34,075 bases of DNA from Desulfosporosinus sp. I2 (GTDB taxonomy: Bacteria > Bacillota > Desulfitobacteriia > Desulfitobacteriales > Desulfitobacteriaceae), in assembly GCF_000960765.1 (NCBI RefSeq), contig NZ_JYNH01000038.1, positions 1-34,075 on the forward strand, given 5' to 3'. The notes below the pieces were generated by a model, which worked only from the letters and a program-made list of their open reading frames with translations, had not been told where the DNA came from and made no database searches. The translations under genes were made by a program, and so were the position numbers. Positions 16,454-24,878 of the stretch are shown piece by piece (within the stretch, counting starts at the first letter, position 1; the number at the start of each line of letters is the position of its first letter).

Positions 16454-17035
16454 TTACAGAGCAGCAAAAACCGGATTAAGATCAATTATCAAGTCTGGTA
16501 AGGCACTCACGGTTATTTTTTCTTCATCTGAATATACATCTGGCCGTCCATAGCGCTTATTGTTCTGTAAAGTAAACACGCTCACGAACTTACCATCTGG
16601 TTCAATGATCCAATACTCTTTAACCCCGGCCTTTTCAAATTTATTAAACTTCAAAAGCTTATCTTTCCTTGCCGTTGAAGGAGATGATATTTCAATAATC
16701 AGGGTGGGAGTACCATAATACCCTGTACCTTTTAAACCAGCTTTATCACAAATGACTATAAGATCAGGCTGACATACAAAAGTTGTTTCTTCGTCTTCTT
16801 CATTTAATTCAGGTATCCTTAAATCGAAAGGCGAAGAAAAAATTCTACAGGGCTTATTCCGTAAGTATTCACCAAATTGCAACATAAGTTCACTTGATAT
16901 TGCTTGATGCTGCCATGTAGGAGCTGATTGCATATAGGGCACGCCATCAATTATTTCCCACCTTTCTCCATCAGTCCATGTAAGATAATCTGCATAGGTA
17001 TATTTTTTATCACTACTATGCTGAAGTATTGACAT
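16454..17035 (-). CDS. Uma2 family (DUF820) putative endonuclease
   Basis: 193 aa from ATG 17035 (GGGGGCGAG upstream); an in-frame start at 17059 is less likely. The family has a PD-(D/E)XK restriction-endonuclease fold. Visible elements are YADYLTW near the N-terminus, ERWEIIDGVPYM, PDLIVI (first acidic ligand), LIIEISSPST (the Glu of the active site), then KDKLLKFNKFEKAGVKEYWI with the conserved Lys/Tyr-Trp region. All core residues seem present, so the gene is probably intact. Biological role of Uma2 proteins is unclear; they often sit in mobile regions. It stands alone, with its own terminator. Confidence 0.9.
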   Translation of the reverse strand: MSILQHSSDKKYTYADYLTWTDGERWEIIDGVPYMQSAPTWQHQAISSELMLQFGEYLRNKPCRIFSSPFDLRIPELNEEDEETTFVCQPDLIVICDKAGLKGTGYYGTPTLIIEISSPSTARKDKLLKFNKFEKAGVKEYWIIEPDGKFVSVFTLQNNKRYGRPDVYSDEEKITVSALPDLIIDLNPVFAAL

Positions 17036-17187
17036 TAAAACTCGCCCCCATAATATCAAATATTCGATTATCTAAGATTGTTATTAATTTTTACCATATT
17101 ATAACACATTATCAGTGGGGCCACAAAGAGCAGTCTGTTAGGATTTTTCTTATATTCAATGCCTTAAGCCCCTGATTATCATTTTCC

Positions 17188-17492
17188 TTACATTCTCCAT
17201 AGGGACGCTTCACACATCACTTTATAGAGTTCTTTTGCCAGGGTATAATCCCAATTCCCCAATTGTGACTTCATCAGCGTGTGGCCCTTCATCAAGGGGT
17301 GATTCATAACGATCATGTGACCATTTCTTATTATCCATAAAAAAGCTATACAAGTGATAACCCCCATAATTGTTCCCTAGGCATGTACTGGTTTTTGGGT
17401 GATAATACTGTTTCCTCCTTTTTCAGGCAATCCATGAACCTCAGAAAGTCCTGCAATAAAGGGGTTGGATAAGTTAAGGTAATCTCAAACAT
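17188..17492 (-). pseudogene. Unrecognised small gene with one frameshift
   Basis: AAAGGAGAAG precedes an ATG at 17492 that opens MFEITLTYPTPLLQDFLRFM and runs 48 codons to a TAG. From about 17345 a second frame carries on with FLWIIRNGHM, MKGHTLM and LGNWDYTLAKELYKVM, ending at 17190-17188. Both halves look protein-like and the span is 2 modulo 3, so one lost base near 17350 explains it. Joined length is about 101 aa. I recognise no family. Confidence 0.45.
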
Positions 17493-17586
17493 TTCTTTCT
17501 TCTCCTTTTAATAACTATAATTGATGCTCACATGCATCATCATCAGTTCTTTCAAAACAAAGTTCGGGTAAATTGGCTCATTTAAG

Positions 17587-17805
17587 CTATATGTAATTAT
17601 AAAGTGTCAAGAATATGGATAATTTGCGAGCTTTGCGCAATAATTCAGGCGGCAAAAATTCATCATATTTCCCTAAAATAGGAGCTTCCTCTTGATCCAA
17701 TAGTTGAAAAGGATCAATTATTTGATCACTAAGCCTTTTTATTGCGGTTTGCAATTCTTCTGTTGCGCTGTGTGGCCAGGATAAGCCAGCCAAGACTATT
17801 TGGTA
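17587..17805 (-). pseudogene. C-terminal fragment of a large DEAD/DEAH helicase
   Basis: The frame reads VLAGLSWPHSATEELQTAIK, then DPFQLLDQEEAPILGKYDEF and LPPELLRKARKLSIF, ending at 17587. GKYDEFLPPELLR is the kind of motif found near the C-terminus of Lhr/COG1201-type helicases (from memory). No ribosome site or start is present and the upstream sequence loses the frame. A second helicase piece lies at 18793-18959. Confidence 0.5.
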
Positions 17806-17950
17806 TATTTGACATAACTTTAATACTATCTTGTACCGAAACTTACCAATGTGATTTCATCAATTTAATATTTGCAGGTTGGCTTATTTATAGGAACTAC
17901 TACACCTAATGTCGATGAAGTATGAGTAATAGGTGCAACAATTGTATTAG

Positions 17951-18282
17951 GTGACTTCATATTTCCTTCAAATCCCTGAAGAACACACAAGGCCGTTCTT
18001 TTTCTTCTTCACTTCCAATGCCCCGACCCAAATAACATCGATAAACATTCCCTCTATTTACTTTCCGTCTCGCATCGGGGACTATATAGCTACTTTAACA
18101 ACATCAGAAATGAAACTAGTTGATATTGCCATGGCTAAGTCTTTGGATATCTGGAAAAATTGAGTAACATATGAAAATATAATAAAGGATAAAGATATTT
18201 ATATCGGAAAACTTATTGGACAAAGAGAAAATCTTCAGCGTCAGATTGGATGAACTTATAAATTCAAAACAAGAGAATTAGT
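17951..18282 (+). pseudogene. Decayed PemK/MazF-like toxin
   Basis: The frame has EEHTRPFFFF, SINIPSIYFPSRIGDYIATL and SEMKLVDIAMAKSLDIW, which resembles the conserved C-terminal half of MazF/PemK-fold mRNA interferases (RP near the start, a final Asp-Ile-Ala helix). A TGA interrupts after WKN; the same frame continues KDKDIYIGKLIGQRENLQRQ and, after one more shift near 18252, DELINSKQEN. The N-terminal RG.vy motif is not found. At least two disabling changes are therefore visible. Confidence 0.5.
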
Positions 18283-18509
18283 AACATTAATTGACATATA
18301 GTCATAGACATGATATATATTAATTACAAAAAGATTTGTCACGGGTGGGCAGATTATACTTTTATTCAAAAATGGGAGTCACGAGTGGGCTCCCTTTAAC
18401 CTTTGTTAAGACCTTCGATTTGGGGGCCTTTTCTTATTCCCCCGTTCGTTCCTTTACGAAACATTCATCTAGCATTCAAATATGATCGGCCAATTGGTAC
18501 AAGGGGCTG
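18283..18509. other. Non-coding stretch with a 13-mer repeated at 40 nt
   Basis: No gene seen. GTCACGGGTGGGC (18338-18350) and GTCACGAGTGGGC (18378-18390) are 40 nt apart with one mismatch; the second is enclosed by GGGAG/CTCCC, giving a small hairpin. It could be the edge of a lost mobile element. Confidence 0.35.
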
Positions 18510-18792
18510 CTACTTGTCAGTATCGTAAATGCTTTTGTTAGGCGATGCTTTTATGTTTTTTCTCTTTCCAGCATTTATTGAATATGATCTCTCAGCTATC
18601 ATCTTAAAATCACTAGGTCTAGGTATCGATTGTTGCTCTCTAATAATTGTCATACTTGTACCAATTAGCTTTGAATAGTCTTTTTTCATTCTCTGAAACA
18701 CTTTAGAAAATAACTTAATTTGTTCAGATATGTCGTAGTATAATTCATGCAACCACGCTATTTCGTGAAACTCCCAAGCTGAAACAGGTATC
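18510..18792 (-). other. Coding-like stretch of unknown nature, fused to a helicase piece
   Basis: The frame that begins in the helicase piece continues without a stop into unrelated-looking sequence: WEFHEIAWLHELYYDISEQI, FQRMKKDYSKLIGTSMTI and a Lys-rich tail ending at 18510. The latter may be a separate small protein or a fragment joined by deletion. There is no convincing ribosome site, and I do not recognise it. Confidence 0.35.
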
Positions 18793-18959
18793 GTGCAGAG
18801 AATAGGGCATATTATGACCCGGATACACCTTATAGGGACAAGCTCCCCTAATTCAACAGCTTGTTGCAAATCCAGTTTATGGGCAACGTTCTTAAAGTCT
18901 TCAAGGATACTCTCTCCATCCGCTCTGTCCGGTGTCGCCGTAAGCCCCAAAGTGAATTC
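18793..18959 (-). pseudogene. Fragment of a superfamily II helicase
   Basis: The frame shows PEFTLGLTATPDRADGESIL, then DFKNVAHKLDLQQAVELG and LVPIRCIRV. GLTATPDR is helicase motif III (TAT) with its usual context, and LGELVPIRC.RV follows in ResIII-type helicases. A TAA lies two codons before it. Walker A and DEAD motifs are absent. It may or may not come from the same gene as the 17587-17805 piece. Confidence 0.6.
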
Positions 18960-18962
18960 TGG

Positions 18963-19098
18963 TTTAATTTACACTCATTGCTCTACCGACATGTACTCTA
19001 TTCTCGTCTATTACTGGTATTGTAATGAAACCATCCTGATCATCACCGAAAATCTTCCCGTCATTATTGGCGAGCCAGTAGGCGGCGTAAGAACATAT
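18963..19098 (-). pseudogene. C-terminal fragment of an unrecognised protein
   Basis: An open frame reads AYWLANNDGKIFGDDQDGFI, then TIPVIDENRVHVGRAMSVN and stops at about 18963. Composition is protein-like but no family is recognised. It begins at the edge of repeat element B (19099), which suggests the rest was removed when that element arrived or by a rearrangement there. Confidence 0.35.
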
Positions 19099-19198
19099 AG
19101 AAAACTTGGCTGGCACCCGAAGACACTGTCTTCGCACGTGTTAACTTAACGGAGAAGCCTTCAGGCGAAGGCGGCCGCCTTAGTTGCACTTATGCTGG
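19099..19198 (-). repeat. Extended repeat element attached to stem-loop B, copy 4
   Basis: AGAAAACTTGGCTGGC (19099-19114), then an inserted segment with a hairpin CGAAGAC-ACT-GTCTTCG, then AAGCCTTCAGGCGAAGGCGG and TTAGTTGCACTTATGCT. The first and last parts match the reverse complement of 11976-12037 with few changes; the middle hairpin segment of about 37 nt is absent from that copy. Confidence 0.7.
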
Positions 19199-19230
19199 AA
19201 GAAAGCAATCAACTTAAGTTATGCTTTCTG
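19199..19230 (-). repeat. Stem-loop repeat B, copy 4 (overlaps the DUF429 gene end)
   Basis: AGAAAGCA (19200-19207) and TGCTTTCT (19222-19229) pair perfectly. Relative to the other copies T:A has become C:G on both arms, a compensatory change that keeps the stem. The outer flank on the minus strand is TTTTTTATACTGT, as in copies 1 and 2, and it encodes the last residues of the DUF429 gene. Confidence 0.8.
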
Positions 19231-19884
19231 ACAGTATAAAAAAGCATCCAGCCTGTCCTCAAGGTTCTTATACCCCTTCTTTGACATAGCTTGAATGCAC
19301 AATGAATTATTGAAAAAATCTTCAACATTATGGAGGGGGGGATTAAAGTCACTCAACCTTTTAAAAAGGTTAACGATCCGATCCATCTCCATTTTGGTTG
19401 TTCCAAATTCAACCTTATTTTTGATTTTATATTTAATTGGAAATGCGTCTGGAAAAAGGCCTAACGTTATTCCAGTTGGGAAGGTTTCGATGATTACGTG
19501 CTTTTTTGGGGTTGGATCACCCGTGAGTGAAAAAGCTGGCATCCTATTTCTAATTGCTTTTATAACTTCTTCTCCTCTAACAACACCGAAGTGTTTAAAC
19601 ATAAAGCTTCTACTGCAATTGAAAACGGACAGATTTCTGCCATGGATTTTTTCTCTCATAATAGCTCCGTCACAGGATCTAGAGCCTGTTTCGTTATTCA
19701 CGATTAAGGGAGCATCAATCCCAACGATTGCCCCCTCCAGGGCATACTCTTCAATGATTGCAGCAATCATATCGTCGCTGAACACCTTGGATTCACAGTA
19801 GACGATCATTCCATTGTCATCGATAACACAAATCCCGGATTCTTTGGCATAGGTCCACGCTAAGTCGATTCCAATATGATGCAT
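19219..19884 (-). CDS. DUF429 family protein (predicted RNase H-like nuclease), C-terminus made by a repeat
   Basis: 221 aa. GIDLAW at the N-terminus, EGAIVGIDAPL near 55, then a Cys/Asp/Arg-rich segment (GSRSCD) and GRNLSVFNCSRSFM are typical of DUF429, proteins with an RNase H-like fold and unknown function. The usual C-terminal end would continue after LEDRLDA with more residues; here it reads FLYCQKA and stops, and these last codons lie within the flank and arm of stem-loop B copy 4. The protein is therefore likely shortened by repeat insertion. It may still fold, since the acidic core residues (D7, D58) are upstream. GGGG precedes the ATG at 19884. Confidence 0.8.
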   Translation of the reverse strand: MHHIGIDLAWTYAKESGICVIDDNGMIVYCESKVFSDDMIAAIIEEYALEGAIVGIDAPLIVNNETGSRSCDGAIMREKIHGRNLSVFNCSRSFMFKHFGVVRGEEVIKAIRNRMPAFSLTGDPTPKKHVIIETFPTGITLGLFPDAFPIKYKIKNKVEFGTTKMEMDRIVNLFKRLSDFNPPLHNVEDFFNNSLCIQAMSKKGYKNLEDRLDAFLYCQKA

Positions 19885-20028
19885 TGATTAACCCCCCAAT
19901 GCGGCAGAATCTCTTCATTGATTCCGACTCATACCTTTCTTTTTCGCCGAGCTTCCCATCTTTTCCTCCCACTAATCACCAAATATTTCAACAACTATAA
20001 AAACGCGCCTGTCAGTCTTTAAATCTGA

Positions 20029-20187
20029 TTGGCGCTTAAACAGACTGGCAAGGGTTTAACGTCTTTTACAATACAAGAATGCGAGAAATGCAAGGGTAAG
20101 ACGCGGGTACCCATAAATAAAGGAACACTCCAGGTGACTTGCCCGAAGTGTTCGCATAAGTTTACTATTACGCCAGAGAATATCTAA
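20029..20187 (+). CDS. Mini zinc-ribbon ORF (possible remnant)
   Basis: An open frame of 52 codons from TTG 20029 encodes ECEKCKGKTRVPINKGTLQV followed by TCPKCSHKFTITPENI and a stop. Two CxxC knuckles about 20 residues apart form a treble-clef/zinc-ribbon pattern. No good ribosome site precedes the TTG, so it may be the C-terminal stump of a longer protein such as a ribbon-tailed regulator. Confidence 0.4.
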   Translation: MALKQTGKGLTSFTIQECEKCKGKTRVPINKGTLQVTCPKCSHKFTITPENI

Positions 20188-20198
20188 GAGTAAAGGTT

Positions 20199-20305
20199 TT
20201 ACAAGGTATAAATTAAGTCCTCCAAATCACGTTTAGGCACATGATGAATTCCTTGCTGATCTCTCCAGTATTTTACGTCCCCAGCTTCATCCAATTTCTC
20301 TTCAT
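20199..20305 (-). pseudogene. Small unknown ORF with one frameshift
   Basis: AAAGGA lies about 9 nt before an ATG at 20305, but that frame ends after ten codons. One base off, the sequence reads [20 protein letters not shown] and [14 protein letters not shown] to a TAA at 20201-20199. The span is 2 modulo 3, consistent with a lost base near the start. Family not recognised. Confidence 0.3.
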
Positions 20306-20468
20306 ACTATTAATCCTTTCATTCTATAATCTACAATGGCCGTCCTCTGAAAAGGTATAATTGTCATGCTCACTGCTATATAGCGGGATTCTGCTCGGAA
20401 GAGGTTTCTCGAGCTCTAATATCCGGCAGAGTAACAGCAAGCACTATTCCCTTGACCTTTTTACGTTA

Positions 20469-23400
20469 TCATTCAAACAAGCTTATCTGCTTATGCTCCG
20501 AAACCCGGAAGATAGCTTTTTCCAGTTTCTCATCATTTTGCACTGCGCTTTGATCGCGCACAAGTTCTTCGAATTTCAAGTACTCGTTGCTGCCGATAGC
20601 ACTGGTCCTGACTTTTAACATATAGATTAAATTAAAACAATTCATGATGGAGTTTTGTTTTAAATCAGAAAGGCAAATAAGCTGGGTGCGGTGTTTTTTG
20701 GCAATTTCAAAGAGTGGATTAAGCAGATGTTCTGAGGAGATAGGACCAAAGGGGTTGTCCATGACTAATACGCTGGAATCCTTGTCTTCATCAGCGCCGG
20801 CTGCCTCCAGGGTACGAGATCGGGTATAGGCCATTAAAGCTGAAAGAACGGAGAAGTAAACGACAAACTTTTCGCCGCCTGAGTTTTCCAGCATGGCGTC
20901 TTCCCAGGTCTTTAAGCCACTATTTTGCATGTTAAGATCGATCTTAAAGACTTTAACGGGGATATTGGAATGTCCCAAATAGACATTCAAGAGTTCACGA
21001 CTATACATTAATTTGGCGATTACTTTTTTAAGGTCCGCCTCACTCTTTTCCTGCCGGGTTTCGTCACGCACCTGGAGAATACACTCTTCGATGTATTCCT
21101 TCATCCGCCCCCCGGCTGCCTCACTGGAATCCAGGGAAAGCTCAATTTTAAGCATCTGCACCGGTCTGTTTTTTCCTTGCAGGCGCACCTTGGAATGATC
21201 TGATATCCACTCAATTTCTTCGTAAAAGCGCATCCCTTGGAGCAAACTCTGTTGAATCATATCCTTTTTGTTGCGTTCCAAATTGGAAAGCAGGCTTTCA
21301 TGCAGCTTAATCAGTTCCCCTAGTTTTTCCTGATGTTGACCCATGCGTTCATAAAGGTAGAAATACTCATCATAGTCCATATCTGGCTTATCCCAAAGCA
21401 GGTCCAGCCCCTTAAAGATATTACTGATATTGGCATTTTTCTCCCGGTATTCCGCTTTAAGCCCCCGGTAATTATTTCTAAGGGTATCGGCCTTGGTCCG
21501 ATTGGCTGATTGGAAAGTAAGGAAGCTTTCCGCTAATCTGCCGGTTTGGGCCTTAAGATCCGCTTCCGGCTGGAAGCCCTTTTCAGGTTCAGCCTTCACG
21601 CCCTTAAGAACAGGGGTAATTTGATCCATCAGCTTGTTATAGGCGCTAATTTTTAAGGCTATTTGCTTGAGCTCCTGATCCAAGCGGGTGTACTCGGCGG
21701 ATAGCTTATGACGCCGACTCTGGAAATCTCCTTTAATCTCTTCGGGGCCAAGCGGAAATTCCGCTCCCAGCTTTTTCACTTCTTCGGCAGCGATGTCGCA
21801 GGCTATTTTTGCAGCGCTGGCTTTTTGACCGGCTTGAAAGGTAACCCTTTGCAGAAGCTTTCTTGCTTTTTCAAGCTCATTCATTTCCGAACTGATCTCC
21901 TCGGCTTTCCCCTCATCAAAGGCTACTCCCCGATAATCCTCTTCCGCCAAACCCAACCTGGCCAGTTCTTTTTCCATTTTAGCACAGTCCAACTGCAGGT
22001 CCTTTTGGCGTTTTTCCAGAAACTCAATTTCTCCTGTATAGGCCGCCTTTAGACCTTGCAGCCTGGATTCCAGTTCTTCGAGACTCCCCTCGACGATTTC
22101 CGCCACCGGGGCCTGCTGATAGAGGGTGAGCTTTTTCCGGATTTCTTGAGTCTCCCTTTTTTTCCGATCGATTGCGTAATCAACTCTCTTGAGCTCTTCC
22201 TGAAGGTTCTCGATGTTCAAAGTCTGTTCCGCTTTTTTTCTATCGGCGTTGGAAATCCCCTCAATAACTTCTCCCAGCCTTTTTCGGCAGGTCTGATAGT
22301 CCTTTTCCCGTTCCAGCCAAGACTCAAACAGGGTAAGGGCAGCCTCTGCCCTTTGCCGATTCTCGCTTGTTTCTTTGAGGGATTGTTCCAGTTTTTCCAG
22401 GGCTCTGAATAGATTCTCTTTTTCCTGTTCCAGGAGAGACACATTGTCGGCAATCCCCTTGAGCTGCTTTTCGGCGGCTGTTTTCTTTTTTTCCAGCAGA
22501 TAGAGATGCTCCGACGGATAGACAAAACGCCCGCATATGGCTTGCTTGGCAATCGTATCATTGCGCTCCTCTGAATAATGGGCATACTGCTCGAAGGCCT
22601 CAGTTTGCTTTCGTTTCAGTTCTTCTTCCAGTTTAACGAGGCTCTCATTATTAAAGACCCTGCCTTCATACAGACAAACTAAAGTTAGGCCTTCACCGGC
22701 CTGAACCATTCTCTCTGTCATAGAAATTATGCTCTTGCCCAAATCCTCATAAGCAATCAGAGGAAGAACACGTCGCAGGGTCATTCGATTCATAGCCTCA
22801 GCCAGGAGTTCAATGCTCTCCTTGGCCAGGATTAGGGCATAAGGCAAAACAGGATTTTCCCCCAGCAGCTTCTGGCGGATGTCCGGGGACAGATTGCGCA
22901 GATAGGTTTCCCCCGTATCATATTGAATATCCTTAGCAGCCAGTAAGGAGACGACTTCTCCGGGAATATGCAGTCTCCCCTGTTTAAGGGAGGAAAGGGA
23001 TTCCGTGGACTCGTCCCGCATCCGGACTGCTTCTTCCAGGCTCTGATCCAGGTTTTTCAGTCGTTGATTAAACAAGGTGTGCAGACGTTCCCGGTCAAAT
23101 CTGAGTTCAGCAACAAAGCCGAATTTATGGAGGATGCCCAGGACTTCCTGTTCCTGCTGCTCATAGGCGGCAATCTCTTCATTCAGACGGTTTAATGAAT
23201 TGGCTTCCTCAGCTTTGGCTTCCCGCAGTTCCTGGCTCTCCCGCTCCACATCCTGCTGTTTCCGAACATTCTCAGCTTTTTCTTCAGCCAAAAGCACTTC
23301 TTTGCTCGCCAAATCCACTTGGTTCTTTTGCAGCCCCAGTCTGGCTTTCTCAATGTCCTGCTGGGCTAACTCTCCCAGCAGGTTCCTGTTCAGATTAAGC

Positions 23401-24878
23401 TTGAGCTTCCCTCTGACCTCCCGTTCCTGGGCTTCATACTGTTTTACCTGCTGCTGAAGACCGCCTTTTTCGCCTATGAATCCTCTTAATTCCTGATCCA
23501 GATTACGAGCATCCGTCTTGAGCTGCAGCAAATTCTTGTCCCACTCCGTCTTTTCCCCGCTTAAGCCCTCTAAAGCCAGCTCCAGATCCTGCAACGTTTC
23601 CTGAGCCAACCGTTTAAGAGAGTATTCCAAATCGCGCATTCTCTGATCTGTACCCAGCTGTGAACGAGAAGCTTCCAGCCTTTCCTGGATCCCGGAAAGG
23701 TCAGCCTTTTTTGAACCAATCTCCTGGCTAAGACCGGCTGCCTCCATGATTTTGGCGGAGAATTTAGCCGCCTCCAGCTTTTCCTCGTTATCCAGACTGC
23801 TTTTTTCAGCATCAGCCAGTTCCTGGGCCGCTTGGTTATGCTCCTCGTGTCTCAACCAGTAAGCATGAGAGCGTTCTTCCAGGTCGATCCGCTGCTGTTC
23901 CTTTTTGAGATCACCTAATTCAAGTTGATTGCCCTCCTGGTCTTCCTGGAGCTGGTCTGTTTCAGTGTTTAAATGACGATTCAGAGCCGCCAGTTTTCCT
24001 GCCAAGCGTTTTTGCTCTTCCAGACCGTTGAGAAGTTCAACTAAGGCACCGACCTGTTCTCCGTATCCAACCAGGAATTCATCGAGAACCTGTTTTTCTA
24101 AGATAAAGCGCTCGTTCTCAATGACCTCCCGCACTAATCCTTCCAACATGTCTTCTAACCGATGGGCCTCGGAACGATCCTTATAAATCACCTTCTCGAT
24201 GGTTTTGATGATCCATTCATTTAATAATTGGCTGGAGTTTTTATACTTCTGAAAGATCTCATCTAAACCGCCTTCACTGTCATTGATTTTGGCGATAATA
24301 TTTTTCCACTCATCCTGAGCAATTCCAAACTCAGCCAAGCGTTTGCGGTAGCGCTCCCCGTCATCATCATAAAAACAACCAAAGAGATAGGGGTCCTTCT
24401 TCTCCTTTTCCATCATCATCTCCCTGGCTTCCTTGAAGGGTTTAATCTCCAGGATATTACCCGTTTGCTTAACAAGTTCAATATTAGCCAGATCGAAGGC
24501 GTTGGAGCCCGTATATTGAGAAGTGAAGGTAAAATACTTCACTCTGTTTTTCTCATCCTCAATCCCTGATACCTCTGCCGAAACCATTCCCAGGCCTGTC
24601 AGCAAATAACCGCCGGCACTGTCCAGCTTCCATTCGATCAGGACATAGGCCGGTAAACGTTTTTTACGGAAAAAGGCGTTGATGCGACGCCCTTGGATTT
24701 TTGTTTCGGGCACGATGGGTTGAAAGATCAGCTGCACCAGAACACTTTTACCGCCGCCATTGGCTAAACTGAGCAAGGCATTTTCCCCGCCGTGGAAATT
24801 AAAGGTTTCATCCTGAATATGCCGCAGGTCATTGTTGTAGGAAAAGTTAATGATCCGGATCCGATTAATTCTGGGCAT
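20469..24878 (-). CDS. jetC: Wadjet JetC: SMC-like ATPase (MksB type)
   Basis: Motor of the Wadjet complex, which extrudes plasmid DNA loops before JetD cuts (family knowledge). 1,469 aa: N-terminal head with Walker A ANGGGKS at residues 39-45; very long coiled coil from about 270 to 1,230 with a hinge-like interruption near 640-720; C-terminal head with signature SGGEKF near 1,333 and Walker B SVLVMDNPFGPISSEHLL with the Asp at about 1,374. All ATPase motifs are intact. ATG 24878 overlaps the end of jetB by 14 nt, showing translational coupling. Last gene of jetDABC. Uninterrupted over 4.4 kb, in contrast to the frameshifted genes elsewhere in the window. Confidence 0.95.
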   Translation of the reverse strand: MPRINRIRIINFSYNNDLRHIQDETFNFHGGENALLSLANGGGKSVLVQLIFQPIVPETKIQGRRINAFFRKKRLPAYVLIEWKLDSAGGYLLTGLGMVSAEVSGIEDEKNRVKYFTFTSQYTGSNAFDLANIELVKQTGNILEIKPFKEAREMMMEKEKKDPYLFGCFYDDDGERYRKRLAEFGIAQDEWKNIIAKINDSEGGLDEIFQKYKNSSQLLNEWIIKTIEKVIYKDRSEAHRLEDMLEGLVREVIENERFILEKQVLDEFLVGYGEQVGALVELLNGLEEQKRLAGKLAALNRHLNTETDQLQEDQEGNQLELGDLKKEQQRIDLEERSHAYWLRHEEHNQAAQELADAEKSSLDNEEKLEAAKFSAKIMEAAGLSQEIGSKKADLSGIQERLEASRSQLGTDQRMRDLEYSLKRLAQETLQDLELALEGLSGEKTEWDKNLLQLKTDARNLDQELRGFIGEKGGLQQQVKQYEAQEREVRGKLKLNLNRNLLGELAQQDIEKARLGLQKNQVDLASKEVLLAEEKAENVRKQQDVERESQELREAKAEEANSLNRLNEEIAAYEQQEQEVLGILHKFGFVAELRFDRERLHTLFNQRLKNLDQSLEEAVRMRDESTESLSSLKQGRLHIPGEVVSLLAAKDIQYDTGETYLRNLSPDIRQKLLGENPVLPYALILAKESIELLAEAMNRMTLRRVLPLIAYEDLGKSIISMTERMVQAGEGLTLVCLYEGRVFNNESLVKLEEELKRKQTEAFEQYAHYSEERNDTIAKQAICGRFVYPSEHLYLLEKKKTAAEKQLKGIADNVSLLEQEKENLFRALEKLEQSLKETSENRQRAEAALTLFESWLEREKDYQTCRKRLGEVIEGISNADRKKAEQTLNIENLQEELKRVDYAIDRKKRETQEIRKKLTLYQQAPVAEIVEGSLEELESRLQGLKAAYTGEIEFLEKRQKDLQLDCAKMEKELARLGLAEEDYRGVAFDEGKAEEISSEMNELEKARKLLQRVTFQAGQKASAAKIACDIAAEEVKKLGAEFPLGPEEIKGDFQSRRHKLSAEYTRLDQELKQIALKISAYNKLMDQITPVLKGVKAEPEKGFQPEADLKAQTGRLAESFLTFQSANRTKADTLRNNYRGLKAEYREKNANISNIFKGLDLLWDKPDMDYDEYFYLYERMGQHQEKLGELIKLHESLLSNLERNKKDMIQQSLLQGMRFYEEIEWISDHSKVRLQGKNRPVQMLKIELSLDSSEAAGGRMKEYIEECILQVRDETRQEKSEADLKKVIAKLMYSRELLNVYLGHSNIPVKVFKIDLNMQNSGLKTWEDAMLENSGGEKFVVYFSVLSALMAYTRSRTLEAAGADEDKDSSVLVMDNPFGPISSEHLLNPLFEIAKKHRTQLICLSDLKQNSIMNCFNLIYMLKVRTSAIGSNEYLKFEELVRDQSAVQNDEKLEKAIFRVSEHKQISLFE

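Noticed and set aside
18338-18390. CRISPR-like array
   Set aside because: Only two imperfect 13-mers with a 27-nt gap; no cas genes and no third unit.
18793-19149. 118-codon plus-strand ORF
   Set aside because: It lies opposite helicase and unknown-protein fragments whose minus-strand frames look coding, has no ribosome site and runs into the repeat element.
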